64,000 nt of DNA, taken from NCBI GenBank assembly GCA_905221605.1, contig CAJNDS010002090.1, positions 528,664-592,663 on the forward strand, read 5' to 3'. Source of the stretch: Symbiodinium natans (Eukaryota > Sar > Dinophyceae > Suessiales > Symbiodiniaceae). The notes beneath the pieces were generated by a model. It saw only the letters and a program-made list of their open reading frames with translations. It did no database searches and was not told the DNA's origin. The position numbers were made by a program, and so were the translations under genes. This document shows, in pieces, positions 43,727 to 55,399 of this stretch; positions within the stretch are counted from its first letter, which is position 1; every line of letters starts with the position of its first letter.

Positions 43727-44173
43727 CTGCTGACTTTGCGATAGATCGCGATTTCAGGGTTAGAGCCAGTTGTTGCATGCTCTCTTGTGGCAAGCCATGG
43801 GGCGAAGTTCTCGGGGTGGAGTCCTAGGGCAGTAGCAGAATACAACGGGATGCAATTTTGATGAGTGAGATATCTTCCTGTGAAGGACATATTCTAATGC
43901 TCTCAAGCAGCCAAGACTCAATAAATATTCGAGGTTTAGATGTTTGGGATTCACATTTCCCCTTGGAAAATTGTTGGGAGCCTCGCTTTGCAGAGTGGTT
44001 TTCAGAGAAAGTAATTTATATGAAGCGTGTTAGTTTCAAGGGTTCAGGGACTCAAAGCCTTCTGCTGTTTTGTTGGGGCGCCTCCGGCCCCCGACCTCCG
44101 AATTAATTCTGAATCTTCTAGTAAGCTAAGAGGAAAAACCGAAAAATCAGCCACAAATCTACAGACTCATGGC

Positions 44174-44946
44174 TCAGGAGGGCACCACGTAGCTGTGGAG
44201 GATGTCTGGATTCTGCTTCAGCATGGACTGCAGGGACCGGATCGCCTCTCAAGCTGCACAAGAGCTTCCGAAACCCTTTGAACGCAGGATTGCTTCAGGG
44301 GATCCTTAGATGTAGGTTCAAATGAGGGTTTTGGTGGTTCCAAATTGAGCAAAAACTCTAACAAACTACCAATCTGTTCTTTGGTAATGCTTTTGCGTGC
44401 TGCTCACACCAGACTCACTCTGGCCTCCATGCTAGTAAAGCTGGGTCTTAACTGTCTCTCGGCTTCTGTCGCAGTTGTCGGTGGCGAAAGAACCATCATA
44501 GGGAAACCTCAAGCTCAAAAACCAGCATACTCCGATATCCTGATTCGAAATGACTCGTTGAGAGGACAGTCCAGTGACTCTGCCTGTTGCGATAGGTCCG
44601 GTGAGCCATCATTCGACAGCAAAGCCTGCCCAACAGCTCAAGGTGTCGGGATTTTTGTAAAATTTCTCATGGGAGGCAGGGCAGGCCAAGATTCACGGCT
44701 GAATTTCTTTTGGAGATGATAAGATGGGCTGCAATGGCATCAAGCGTTTTGCGAATACTCTCTATCTGCACAAAAGATTTCTCGATGCTACGTCAATTTC
44801 GCTTTCTTGACGACTGTGGCGCATGAACATCTATGATATACAGTAGGATAGCGTTGCCTCATGTGCAGCACTGCTTCCGCAAGACGATATGCAGTTGGAG
44901 CATAGTGAAACCGAAACATCGCCCTCCTCCCTTCCAGCTCCCGAAA
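44174..44946 (-). CDS. Two exons of an unrecognised minus-strand gene
   Basis: The right exon (44946-44842) follows GTTGCTGCAG| and reads 35 codons: FRELEGRRAMFRFHYAPTAY then RLAEAVLHMRQRYPT, ending at a GTATAT donor. The left, terminal exon (44245-44174) follows CTTGAGAG|G and reads AIRSLQSMLKQNPDILHSYV then VPS before TGA. The left piece has the look of one HEAT/ARM-type helix pair (ML-x-x-NP-x-x-L-x-x-Y-x-x-P), a resemblance only. Both exons are in phase 0. Between them the opposite strand carries a 124-codon open frame (44345-44719), which may be chance. A possible earlier exon lies at 45304-45008. Confidence 0.46.
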
Positions 44947-45007
44947 CTGCAGCAACACCGCTAGGATTGTGAAATGGGCAGCGAAAGTCTCTGTCTGGAA
45001 GTTCCGC

Positions 45008-45304
45008 TTATGCCAGTTTAGGGACCGTCGTTGGCAAGGAAGACGCGATAAATGAAGCAAGCGGTGCAGTAATTCTGGAAAGGCCAACATGAAGTATGCT
45101 CCCTTTGGACTTGCAGCAAGCCTCCATCAATGTCTGGAAATCTGATGATCGGCCTGATGTGGTGAAAACAAATGTTACAATTGGCGAGGCTGTCTGCCCC
45201 TGCATCAGGAAAGATCGTGACCCCTCCCATGCTTGCCGAGAATCGTGCAAGACTGCACCAGGGCCACCAGGCCGCTTGCTAGGTGTCTGTGTAAAAACAA
45301 ACAC
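45008..45304 (-). CDS. Possible exon(s), minus strand
   Basis: Two minus frames are open. One reads TSGRSSDFQTLMEACCKSKG then SILHVGLSRITAPLASFIAS. The other has paired cysteines (CNICFHHI ... CTACF) like a zinc-binding module. They cannot be separated by eye. It may be upstream of the 44946 exon. Confidence 0.28.
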   Translation of the reverse strand: MFVFTQTPSKRPGGPGAVLHDSRQAWEGSRSFLMQGQTASPIVTFVFTTSGRSSDFQTLMEACCKSKGSILHVGLSRITAPLASFIASSLPTTVPKLA

Positions 45305-45309
45305 GTGCT

Positions 45310-47410
45310 CAACTGCCGATTACATGCATGCTTGCCAAGTGTTCCTTTTGTACATAACACAGTGTCGCTGACAGTGGGATTCTGCCTTCGGAGAAAAACC
45401 AGAGAAACTATTGGATGCAGCATTGCCTGTCAAGAGCTGCTAGCACTGCAGCACTCTATCAATCCTCATTCCCGAATGAGATGAATGACATTTTGACAGA
45501 TGTCTTACCAAACTTTGTCCACAACTGCAAGCGCCTGACTTGAAGTCTAAACAATGCTGTTGCAAGGAGGTGGTGAGGTTCAAGCTATCCTGCTCTGGTT
45601 GGGGTTGCATCATGGTGCGTGGTCGAAGCAGGTAAACCTTGAACCCGAAGTAAAACTTGACAGGTTCCGGAACCTCCTTTAGCTAGAGATGCTTGTTCAG
45701 CTAGAGTCGTAAATGATATGGCATGACGCTGAGGCTTTGTCTGTGAGATTGCCGCGCTTTTTATTCATGCACCATCGCCAGTGCGTTTGCTGTGAGCTAC
45801 CCTCTTTGTAAACTTAAATGAATGCACAACTCCGACTTCTCTATACAAAGAGGCTTTGGGCAAGGATGATTTTGACAACTCTCACAATGCCGTGAGTCTT
45901 TACTGCTGACACAAAGGTATGCCCACTTACAGTATGCAAATGTCTGCACATCTGCAAGGGTTCTACAAGAGAACGCACCCTAGAGGCAAGCTTCCTAGCA
46001 TACCCTCCGCCGCTGATTCGATCCTTGAGCGTCCGGCCCGCGAGTCGGAGGCTACGCGGCTCAACCTTCCCATGGTGCACCCGTGCTTGTCTAGTGGAGT
46101 CTGGTGGAGTTCAAGCTGAGCCATGGCATCGGTACCAGAATTGGTGAGAAAATCATAAGAGAATGCAGGGTGGACAACAAAGCAGGATAGACAGTTGCTC
46201 AAAGAATCCGAATGGGTGGCTCATTTTCTGGGCACGTGGTTTTTTGTAGGGGCAAGGAGGAAGGGGGGGGGGGGGTCGGTTTCTCTGCATTCCAAAAGGA
46301 AAACCTCTATCATTTCCCCAATGTTTGATTCTTTCCCGGTTCTTCCGCTCTATCTTTGATAGGAAGCCCTCTTCCTACTTGCTCTATATTCCATTCTGCC
46401 CAATCTATCTTTTAGTAGGAGAGAAAACTTCTCTTCCCTCTAATACGATAACATCTATTATGTTCTTTACATGTTCTCCACTTCTTGCTTTTCATGTTAC
46501 TGTGAAAACCTCCATAATGCCATGGGCGATTACTACGAAAAACACTACATTATGCCATGGGAACACCTCGTTTCCTGCTCCGCGTGGGCGTAAGCAAGTT
46601 CAGGCACATTCTGAAGGATTGGCTCCAAGGATTCTATGCGGGTTCTTTGGCGGGGTCTGATTCCTTGATTTAGGGTAGGCACTCCAGGACTCCAGAGACA
46701 CTCGCGAGATTCTTCGTGCTTTCTTCTGGGGATGCGTTTGAGAAGGTAGCTAGGACAATGCTCGAATGATGCTTTTGGAAACACCTCTCATGGGTTTTGA
46801 AGATTCTTAAAAAATTGCACAGCTTAAGACCCCCCAATCCTCCCCCTCCCCCACCCTCGGCAACCCACCCCACCCCGCCACCCCACCCAATTGCAAGCGC
46901 AATGCTACAAGTAGCTTGCTGGCTTGCTGATATATACGGTTTTGGCAGCAAAGTTCACTGATGGCACGACATGTTTTAAAGCAAGTGTGCACGCACGGCT
47001 TAAAAAGAGCGGAGAGGGCGGGCTGGGAGGGCCTCACTTTCAAACACGTCGATTCTTTAGGTTTGTGAAGGAATTTTCGGGAACGTCCACTGACGGCCCG
47101 ACACCGGGCGGCCCAAAAACAAAACAAGGGGACCAGCAGACCAGTGGACCTCCAGACCACAACGAAAACTTAACAAAAACAAGTACCCGTAAAATAGGCC
47201 CTCCAATCAAAACCTGTGCTTCTCCGACCTTCTCTGTCTCGATCGGCAGTGCCTGTCGTGAGTGTCGAGCATCTCATCTGAAAGCCCAACCACCCTTGCT
47301 TGCGGCATAACAGCTGGCTGACAGCTAGGCCATCTCGTATAACCTGCCGCTGCCTGCCTTACACCAAACCACACCAGCCAACATGAAGAGAAGACTACGA
47401 GGCCATCTAC
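45310..47410. other. Stretch without a supportable gene
   Basis: Holds T-rich, AAACCTC-rich DNA at 46290-46600, a 15-base G run near 46264, a CCACCCC block at 46826-46892 and a satellite copy at 46930-47110. Frames at 45841-46202 are open on both strands and not called. Confidence 0.5.
46826..47110 (+). repeat. Satellite copy with CCACCCC block
   Basis: CACTGATGGCACGACATG at about 46956 and TCCACTGACGGCCCGAC at about 47087 match the core of the 13.3-14.0 kb satellite. The GTTTTAAAGCAAGTGTGC and GTGAAGGAATTTTCGGGAAC segments match its flanks. A CCACCCC block at 46826-46892 precedes it, as in the first cluster. Confidence 0.65.
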
Positions 47411-47524
47411 AAGCTGTGCACAAAGTTCGCGAACTTGCTGCAGCGCCCTGACAAGTCTTTGTACGCAGCTGGACATTCCCAAGGAAAGGCTGTCCACAGG
47501 GAGCATGGCAGCTACAGCCAACAT
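47411..47524 (-). CDS. Possible first exon, minus strand
   Basis: ATG at 47524 gives 38 codons: MLAVAAMLPVDSLSLGMSSC then VQRLVRALQQVRELCAQL, ending at a GTAGAT donor. The hydrophobic start could be a signal or membrane segment. It begins 450 bases downstream of another minus-strand 3' end. Confidence 0.4.
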
Positions 47525-47977
47525 GGGGCAGTCGGTTAATTAGCACGTCAGATCGCCCTAATATCTCAGCATGTATGTAGATCTTAGATATTGACACTGG
47601 TAGATATGGCTAGTGCGTCTTGCCGGTGTAGCTTCCGAAACACTTGTCCACCCCAAGCCCGAATCTTCATTTCGCAACTGTTCACAGACGTTGGATGCCG
47701 GACTAGAACCTGAACCAAGGTTTGCTTGCTTGGCCCATTGGCCCACACCCGAAACCCCCAGCCCTCAGCTTAGGCCCCTGCTGGTAGCTCCGACGGGTCG
47801 CGTGATGCCGAAGCACGCCGAACAATCTCACGTGCCGCGGGGAAAAGATGAAGGGCTTCTGGGTTTCGGATTTTCAGCACAGCCTAGAACCTGAAGTCTT
47901 GCGGTCTAAAGCCTGTGGAGGGGGCTTGCGGAAGCGTCGAGAGGATTGAGGGATGTACAGAGTACGGAGTAGAAAAC

Positions 47978-48240
47978 TCAAGCGCTGGCAAGGATGTGGC
48001 ATCGGCTAGCGGCTAGTAGGTGCTGCTGGGCTTCTTCTGGAACGCCAAAGAACTCTGAAGCATTCAGACAAGTCGACCTCCCATCGCTTCCCGGCGCCCT
48101 TCCTTTCGCCCGCCTATCTCTAAACCATGACCGTACATCTTTATGGCTTCTAGCAATCCAACCATCTGTTGAAGCCACGAGCTCTGTGTAGCATTGCATT
48201 CCGGGATTGGATGCTCCTGTGATGCTTGCTATCGGGCACT
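47978..48240 (-). CDS. Possible 3' exon, minus strand
   Basis: Frame reading IARSHKDVRSWFRDRRAKGR and ending ASEFFGVPEEAQQHLLAASR then CHILASA before TGA. The plus strand is also open over 66 codons here, so strand choice is uncertain. Confidence 0.33.
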
Positions 48241-49194
48241 GACCCAACTTTCGTTCTGCACTATCACCACTACGAAGGAGGAAAACAACGTGAAGTTTGC
48301 TTCACCTCCGGCTTCTTTCCCTTGCACTTCTTCGCGACAATTGGACTTTAGAAGTCCTTAGAATTCAAAAGATTTGCGAGCAGCTGTCACTGCACCATGA
48401 AAACGCTTTCCTCTATTTGCAGAACCCATAGCAGCACCCGTGTATTTCCAGATGGCATCCTGCACAAGCAGAAGCAGAAGCGGAATACCATACTCCATGT
48501 TGGACCTTGAAGACAGAAATTGTATGGATCATTTCCATCCCTTTGTGGTCTTGCTGTCTCTGATTGTGCCTCTATGACAACTTGAGTCAGACAAAGGGTA
48601 CACACTGTCGGAGAAGGGCTCGGAAACTTTCAAGAAATCGTCCACCCCACCCCAACGTGGCCATGATGCAACAACGGCCATAAACGACTGGTCAGCCACA
48701 CACTTGGCACTGGAGTGCACGCTAGACAGGGACTTCACCAACATCACCCTGAACTCGAAGTGCCAAAACCTCCTCACGAAGGTCGTGTCAAGCAACGAAA
48801 CAACAAACAACAATGCACACTCCATGGGCTCTTCCAAGCCTCCGAAGGGCTCGCATATCCTCCTCGCAGTCTCAAGAAGCTGTGGAAGGGTGTTGCGGGT
48901 TCTTGTGCTTGGAAACATTCATGGCGAGTTTCGGCTTTGGCGGCTTGGGCCATATCGGAGGGCTCTGATTTCCGCATGCAAGGGTCTGAGATTTGTTTAA
49001 GCCCTTGTTTGGCGGAATGGGGAGGGCGAACCTCTAGAAAACGTCTTTGATATTGTTCACAAGAATATCTTTTGCCTCCATTTCCCTACGAATCCGTTGC
49101 ATTTCCCTCGAAAAACCTCTTTTGCTGTCTGTTTGAATAGGAAACCTCTGCGACCTCCATATTTTCACAGAAGGAACCTTAAGCATTCGTACGC

Positions 49195-49360
49195 TGAACG
49201 CAAGTCCTCTTCAAGGCATGATAGTCTTTACAAAGCAAGCAGCCCCCATTTACACACACACACAATGCTTGCATGAGGGGTTGGAAAGGAGTCGTATGCG
49301 TTTAAACAGTCCTCTTCATGGCATGATCTTCTTTGCAGTGCAAGCTTGCAGGGGCGGGAA
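49195..49360 (+). repeat. Diverged satellite copies
   Basis: CAAGTCCTCTTCAAGGCATG and AACAGTCCTCTTCATGGCAT, about 100 bases apart, each followed by an TTTxCA(A/G) and GCAAGC segment. They resemble the TGATGGCACGAC family in layout. Confidence 0.5.
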
Positions 49361-51716
49361 AAAGAACAACAGCAAGTGGGTTGGGGTGGGATCATGATCG
49401 CCAGAGTCATGTCAAGGGCAATGAGAGCAATAGTACTACTTGTAGTAAGTGTAACAGTAACTGGTCAAACATAAAGGACGCACAAGAAATTCTGAAAATA
49501 GAGGAGTTTTCTATGAGCACAGAAGGGAACAAAGGCTTTCGTACTAAAACGTAGAGAGAACAGGTGCTTTCCGGTTGTGGCTGCCACAACCCTGAAGTCT
49601 ATGTAACATTGCAGAACCTGTTCAGTTCATGCTGGGCCCTTTTAAGACCTGAGCCCGCCTCTTGCACGCTCTCCTGGACTGCGGCCTCGCACCGGCCTCA
49701 GCCGCCACGAAATCTTGCGTCCATCGGGACCCCAGCGGTGCAGCTTTTCACAAGTTGGCTCGAGCCCAATTCTGGACATGAGGCTTTGGGGCGGCCTTGA
49801 ATGCTTCAGGCCTGAGGCTTCAAGGTCCTGCTTCTTGGTTTTCTAGACCTACTGCGTTACTGCAGCGTTTTCGCAATCCCGGGCCAGGAAACTTCAGATT
49901 TCTTCCGGACACCGCAGTCATAGTAGGGTCGCTGTGGCCAACCCTGTTGGGAGACTCACGACAAGAACCAACTCACAAAGAGCATGCACAATACACGTGG
50001 TTTTCTCACAGACACAGGGGGCCAGCGCTGTCAGTACGGTTCTGGTGTCCATCTTGGGAGCAACACCACTTTCACCCTGCCGCGACGTTGCTGGTTCAGC
50101 AGATTGGCTGGTACACACGTGTAAACGGAATACTGGTCAACCTATCAGCGCACAGATGGGTGGCTTTTCGCAGATCGGCATCATATCCTATGTCTTTTTC
50201 GCTGTGAGAAGAATTTCGGTCGCAGTGCTTGTGGCTCAAAACCAGAAGAGCGAAGCCTGCCAATTGCAATCGGCTCTCGAAAGGCTCGGGGCTCCCGGTC
50301 TCCTGGTTCCTTTAAATGTTTTCTCTCTCTTCTGCCTCTGACTCCAAAGGGCTCTCTCCCCATGAAATGAACCCCAAACGGACTCGTATCATCCGTTGCC
50401 ACAAAGGCCCTGGCGAAGTGAATCTGCCACCACGCGCCAGAGGCAACTGCCTGGCAGCAAATCTAGCTCTTGGCTCTTACACTTACACGTTTGGCCAAGA
50501 AGGGTGGTGGTGGCGGGGGTGGGGTGGAATTTTTTCCACATCGTCTTAGATTAGTAGGCACACCCAACAAATTCAGGACGAGAAGTTCCCTGGCAAACAG
50601 ATTGTTGATGTGGCTGTGTGCCATGTCTGGCGCTATTTGTGTTCTGTCTCAAAGCAAGATGGAATGGCCTTGGGGCAAGCGTAGGTCACGTGGGCCAGGG
50701 ATTCATGGTGATTGTTTGTAGTGTAGTGTAGACAATTTGGGCTCCACATGGCTCCATGCATTTTTACACAAAAGTGCATCACGCGGTGACAACCCGCACG
50801 CTCAGAACGGCTTTGTCAGCAGGCACTACAAGAATGGAATACCAGGCTCCACCGGACCTGTGCAAGCTTCGGCAGTGAAGCTACTACGTTGACCATTGCA
50901 CCAATGGCTTTGCGATCAAGAGCCTGAGGGGCAAAGCCCTATCATCAAACCCAACACCCGACCCATCAGAGGGGAGGGGCATCCCGGAAAGAAGGGGGCA
51001 GTGGGGTGCCATGCGGATGCTTGAGGGGGCGGCACCAACCCCTGGACCACACACGGCAATGGCCGATTTAACCTTGCCCACAGTTTGGGGATTAAGTTGG
51101 AGAGTTCAACCGCCGATACGGCATCTAAGCTAATGGGGTCGATCTACCTGCGCCTTTCCTATTGGAGGCTCTTGGTCCGTAGACGCAGGTGCGTGCGTTG
51201 TTGCTGCACACTGCACGCGGAGAGAAATGACGTAGAAGGGGAGCAGGCGCGTTACACCAGATCCCTGACAGGTTCTGCTCGCAGCTACATCCACAATCCT
51301 AGTGGCCGTAGCGGGTCACAAACCACACCTACGTGAGTGCTTTGTGCTTTCAGGGCATCGCTTAAAAGATCTTAAGAGCTTGTCCACTGACCCCTTGATC
51401 CTTCTAAACAGCTCCCTGCGCAGGATGGAAGCCTAGCGTCACAAGGCAAACCTTAGCTCCAAACTCGGGATCGCTTCCTGCTTGTATTCTTGGAGATCCA
51501 TTCAAAGCAACAGCCAAAGTCTGGAAAACCCGGCGAAGGGTGAAACAGGGAAACTTCGTTGCCCAGGGCCTCCCTTTTGCTCCTGCCACAGCAGCTTCAC
51601 AGACTTTGAGAGGTCAGGGTACAAGTTCTCTCTCCAAGCTCGCTGGCTCCCCCATTTTGTGTTCAAAGTATACCGGTGAGCGACATTACTTCTAAATACC
51701 GATCTTAATCTGACAG
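49361..51716. other. Stretch without a firmly supported gene
   Basis: Open frames at 49797-50341 (plus), 50884-51081 (minus) and 51404-51680 (both strands) are protein-like in more than one frame and lack a deciding splice pair. Confidence 0.45.
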
Positions 51717-51858
51717 GGGGCCTACAATTGTAGGGCTAGACTCGCCAAGTGTGCAGCCCATTGTTTGTGTGGCTGTGGAGATGGGTCGCAACATGACAGT
51801 GCTTGAAAGCAGTGTGGACCTGGAGGAAATTTTAACGAACTCCCGCCCGCCACCCTGA
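51717..51858 (+). CDS. Possible terminal exon, plus strand
   Basis: CTGACAG|G acceptor then 46 codons to TGA: GPTIVGLDSPSVQPIVCVAV then EMGRNMTVLESSVDLEEILT. Well-balanced composition with alternating strand and helix character. The minus strand is also open, so confidence is limited. Confidence 0.4.
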
Positions 51859-53166
51859 AACTCGAAAGTCGCCTGCAAAACCAACACGCTGGGGGAACCC
51901 CTACCCAGCCGACAAGCCTGTGTCAACACGAAGGGGTTTTAACGTTCACAGTAAGGCGGCAGCACCCGCGGCCGGTTCTCGAAGCCTGCTCTAAAATCGC
52001 GCTCTGGCGTGGCCGCGTTCGCCGTCGTCGGTCTGTGTTCTAAAAATGCGAAACCGTCCTCGCTGTTGGTCGTCTGCATTCAACAAATGCAAACTGTCGT
52101 GGCTTTTGGATACCCAGTGCGAAATTGTCGTCTTCTTGGCTTTTGGACTTCTGGGCTCTTGGCTGTTTTTTAGGCTTCCCATCTCTTTAAGGCCGGGGCT
52201 TCCTCCCACTTTTCAGGGGTACCTATTTCTTGGTGAGGGCACAGATGTCAGTGGGCCGGCACACACCCGGCAAGCAACAACAGTCACACTCGACCGGACT
52301 GGCGCCACCACATCGCTCAGATTCGGTTGCGTCGCATATCTTCATATGCAAGCGCTAAAGTCGCAACATATCTCCTTGCGATTTGCAGACCTTATCCTGC
52401 ATTACTTCCAAGGCCGTCGCCCACAACCATCTCAAAACCCAGGTCCGTCCCTACCAATGCCTACGTACAGTGTTCGGAATTCGCGGTTTGGCTCCTCGAC
52501 GTGGGCTGGACAGAGGTCTTTTTACTGCCCCATTTCGCAGCAGGGGCTGTGAAGGAGCGCTGTGGATTCGTCAGGAGTTGAAGAGAGCAGGGACCTCGAT
52601 GGCAGTGGCGATCTCACGAACAACGATATCGTGACAGTGACAGCTGTACCAAGCTGTGCACCTCAGGCCAGATGCAAGCCTTGCCATCTTTTGAGAAATG
52701 CCCAACTTCAAGAAAAAAGACTGCAAGAACCCGTTTGGGGTCGGCAGCAGTTTAAAAGAGATGGGCGGAACAGGATCATATTTGCCCGCTGCACATGTTC
52801 TTCGGATGGTATTGGCAGGCTCACGAACAAAGCATAGTATGTTTAAATTACTGTAAGCTGTAAGCCTCAGCGCAGGTAATGGGCAACAGCAGGGAAGCTG
52901 CGAGTGCAAGCGTTGCCATCCACACGCATCCTCTTGCACCCGGCACCGTGACGTTAGTGGAGCTCAGGCCATGTCCTTCCTCATAGCGACATGCGCACGA
53001 AAAGAGTAGGGATGGCTAAAGTGCGCAGCGAAAGTTCACCAGGGTGGGGCTGTGCAGTTCCAGTTTAAGGCCACTATGGTTCCTTGAAGTACCACAAGAA
53101 CAAGAAAGACAACCCAATCCTGAATTTGTGGTGCTTTGTTCCTGGGCAAGACGATGTCAAAAAAGG

Positions 53167-53352
53167 TCAAAGAGAGGGGTATGGGTCAGACTCCAGAGCT
53201 CCCGTGGTTGACAGCTCTGTCCCTTCAGGAGCGCTGCACTCCTCTATCAACTTGCAAACCTCAGCAACTGATGGTACTTGCTGGGAGATTGGGGATTTCG
53301 GTGCTTCAGGAGACTCTTGGGGCTTAGAGGCCGTTGACGGATAAACCCACAA
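53167..53352 (-). CDS. 3' exon or ORF, Ser/Pro/Glu-rich
   Basis: Minus frame reading VYPSTASKPQESPEAPKSPI then SQQVPSVAEVCKLIEECSAP and EGTELSTTGALESDPYPSL before TGA. A disordered, proline-spaced start precedes a short amphipathic helix. It reads as a linker plus C-terminal tail. No family is recognised. Confidence 0.42.
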   Translation of the reverse strand: MWVYPSTASKPQESPEAPKSPISQQVPSVAEVCKLIEECSAPEGTELSTTGALESDPYPSL

Positions 53353-53916
53353 GTCTAAATTCTAACCAACCGCTCGAGGCCGAAGGCAGGTGCAAAGAGC
53401 AGTACCCTATATTCAGCGGGTGGCAAGTCCACATGGCTTGGATGCGTGTAGAGGTATTAACGCGAGGTTGACGACCACTCTTGTGGACAATCCTTTTGTG
53501 AAACCACCAACCAATGGAAATGGCGTTCTTGGCGCAGTGTCTTTTGCTGAACACATCTGGAAACTCAACACTCAGTAGAGCAGAAACCTCTGTGTACCAG
53601 ACATAACCGAGGAAATGATGCGTACTCTTGGCACAGATAATCACAAGCTTGCAGCCTGTAGCCTCCACATTATCAGGGGGTGGCTCCACAGGCCTCTGAT
53701 GACCCTCAAGTGAACTGGCTTAATTTTGAATCACGTGTAGATCGATACATCAATGTCTGTCGGAAAGCCTTTAAAACCCATCTGTAGGCCCGACAATTCC
53801 GAAAACCCAACAACTGCTTAGATGGTCCACCAAAGCTAGGTGTTGAGGCCCGTTGGGGCTTGCAGAATTGCGGCCACGATGCTGGGCTCTTCGTAGCTTC
53901 CACGAGCTTCCCCTAA

Positions 53917-53981
53917 CCCCCCCCCCCCCCCACATCAATTTTCTACTGGAAACCCTAAACCCTAAACCCTAAACCCCCCCT
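53917..53981 (+). repeat. Poly-C and interstitial telomere-like repeat
   Basis: A 15-base C run at 53917-53931, then AAACCCTAAACCCTAAACCC with one further unit and another C run at about 53951-53981. The unit equals TTTAGGG on the other strand, the plant and dinoflagellate telomere type. Confidence 0.85.
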
Positions 53982-54639
53982 TCTCGAAGCAAGCTGCATC
54001 CGGTTGGTTGGCCATCTTGGCCAACTGGAAGGCGTCAAGTCCGAAGACATCCCGGACCTGGGATGGGGGGGATCACAAACGGTGTGAGTTTAGTTTTCTT
54101 TGGGCCGGCTGTAGCCTCAGCTAGCGTGCAACTCAGAGTTTCATGTTCGGAGAGAATTCCTGCATGGGGCAGCAAGGCCTTGAAGTGCTTGTGCTTTGCG
54201 TGCTTTGCAGAAGCCCCTCAGCCCTTTTGAAACCCAATATCGCGAATCCCCAGCGTGCCCAAGCTATCCCGAAGTCCCAGGCCCCGGGAGTTCGTCAAGG
54301 CGGCATGCACTTGAGAGAAGTCCTCTCTCGCCAGGATAGCCTTTGCCACCTTTCGAGGGCGCTTGGAATGGAAGAGCGCAAAGGCTTGTGTCGTGCTGCG
54401 TTGTGCTGGTGTGCGTTTTATTTTTGTTAGGAAAACGTTCTTTTTCTCAATTTTTATTCGGAAATCTTCCACAGATCTTCTGGATTTTGGTAGGCACATC
54501 TATGATCACCTATGTATTCGGTTTGTTGATTGAAAGCCACGAATTTGACCACATTTCCGTAGGAAAACGTTGGCCTATCGCAAGGAAACCGCGGGGGTGT
54601 TGGAGAGCCCCGTTTGCAAGCACAAGGCTGGTATCATGA

Positions 54640-54700
54640 CTTTGGAAAGTTTCACATGGGTTTTGAAGGATGCCCATTGATGGCGTGATGTCATTGGATA
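54640..54700 (+). repeat. Single satellite core
   Basis: TTTTGAAGGATGCCCATTGA then TGGCGTGATGTCATTGG: one diverged core of the 13.3 kb family. Confidence 0.5.
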
Positions 54701-54784
54701 TTTACGGTGTCTTCTGCTCTCTTTCAACTAAAAATAGGAGTTATGCTCCTCAATTACTGTAAGGGTCATAATTCTGTATACTAA

Positions 54785-54785
54785 G

Positions 54786-54816
<31 letters not shown>
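54785..54816 (+). repeat. (GA)n microsatellite
   Basis: Uninterrupted GAGAGA run of about 30 bases. Confidence 0.9.
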
Positions 54817-54821
<5 letters not shown>

Positions 54822-55159
54822 CAAACAGACACATAGACATACAGCTGGAGAAAGCGGGTTCTTCAAGGACAGAATCAAGGTAGCATTCAGCAGCCGGGGT
54901 CATGCAGAGGGCTCTTGCAAAGCCCTGGGCACCTTCCACGCCTGCTGCTTGACGGCCCGCAAGAGGGTAGATTCTTTGTTGTCCTTTGAAGGTGTGAGCG
55001 TTGTGGCGACAACGTTGCTTTGTGCTTGGGCTTCCTTTGATTTTGACAACGCACCTCTCTGAAAGCTTGTTTTCTGTAGGAAACAAGCCACCAACAAGAC
55101 ATGCCATGGATATGAGCTTAAGACCCGAGCTGCAAATAAACGATCTTGTCTGGATCTTG

Positions 55160-55393
55160 CTAAGTTTTAAACTTAGATCTGAGGGTGCTCAGGCATGTTG
55201 GCATACGTTTCCCATTGCAGCAGCGGCTATGGCCAGCGAAATGTGCCAGATGTGTCGCGGAACTTGAAATCTGAAGACCTGTCCCTGAGGCTGACGGCTC
55301 CCTCGAACCTCCTGTCTGCAGGGCAGCTTCATCCAAGTCGTTTAGGCCTGGAACCTGCGGGCGTTCCAGCATCTCCAAAGCCTGAGCCGACAT
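55160..55393 (-). CDS. Possible ORF or first exon, minus strand
   Basis: ATG at 55393 gives MSAQALEMLERPQVPGLNDL then DEAALQTGGSREPSASGTGL. A CGCAG|GTTCCA donor could end a first exon after 13 codons; otherwise the frame runs 77 codons. The acidic then Ser/Gly-rich composition is protein-like. Confidence 0.34.
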   Translation of the reverse strand: MSAQALEMLERPQVPGLNDLDEAALQTGGSREPSASGTGLQISSSATHLAHFAGHSRCCNGKRMPTCLSTLRSKFKT

Positions 55394-55399
55394 ACACTA

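Noticed and set aside
48529-49050. Gene at 48.5-49.05 kb
   Set aside because: One minus and two plus frames over 90 codons all look protein-like here, and nothing decides between them. This place shows the limit of judging by composition.
53324-53689. A 121-codon minus-strand frame
   Set aside because: It overlaps the better 53167-53352 exon frame only at its end and lacks splice or homology support; it could contain an upstream exon but this cannot be shown.
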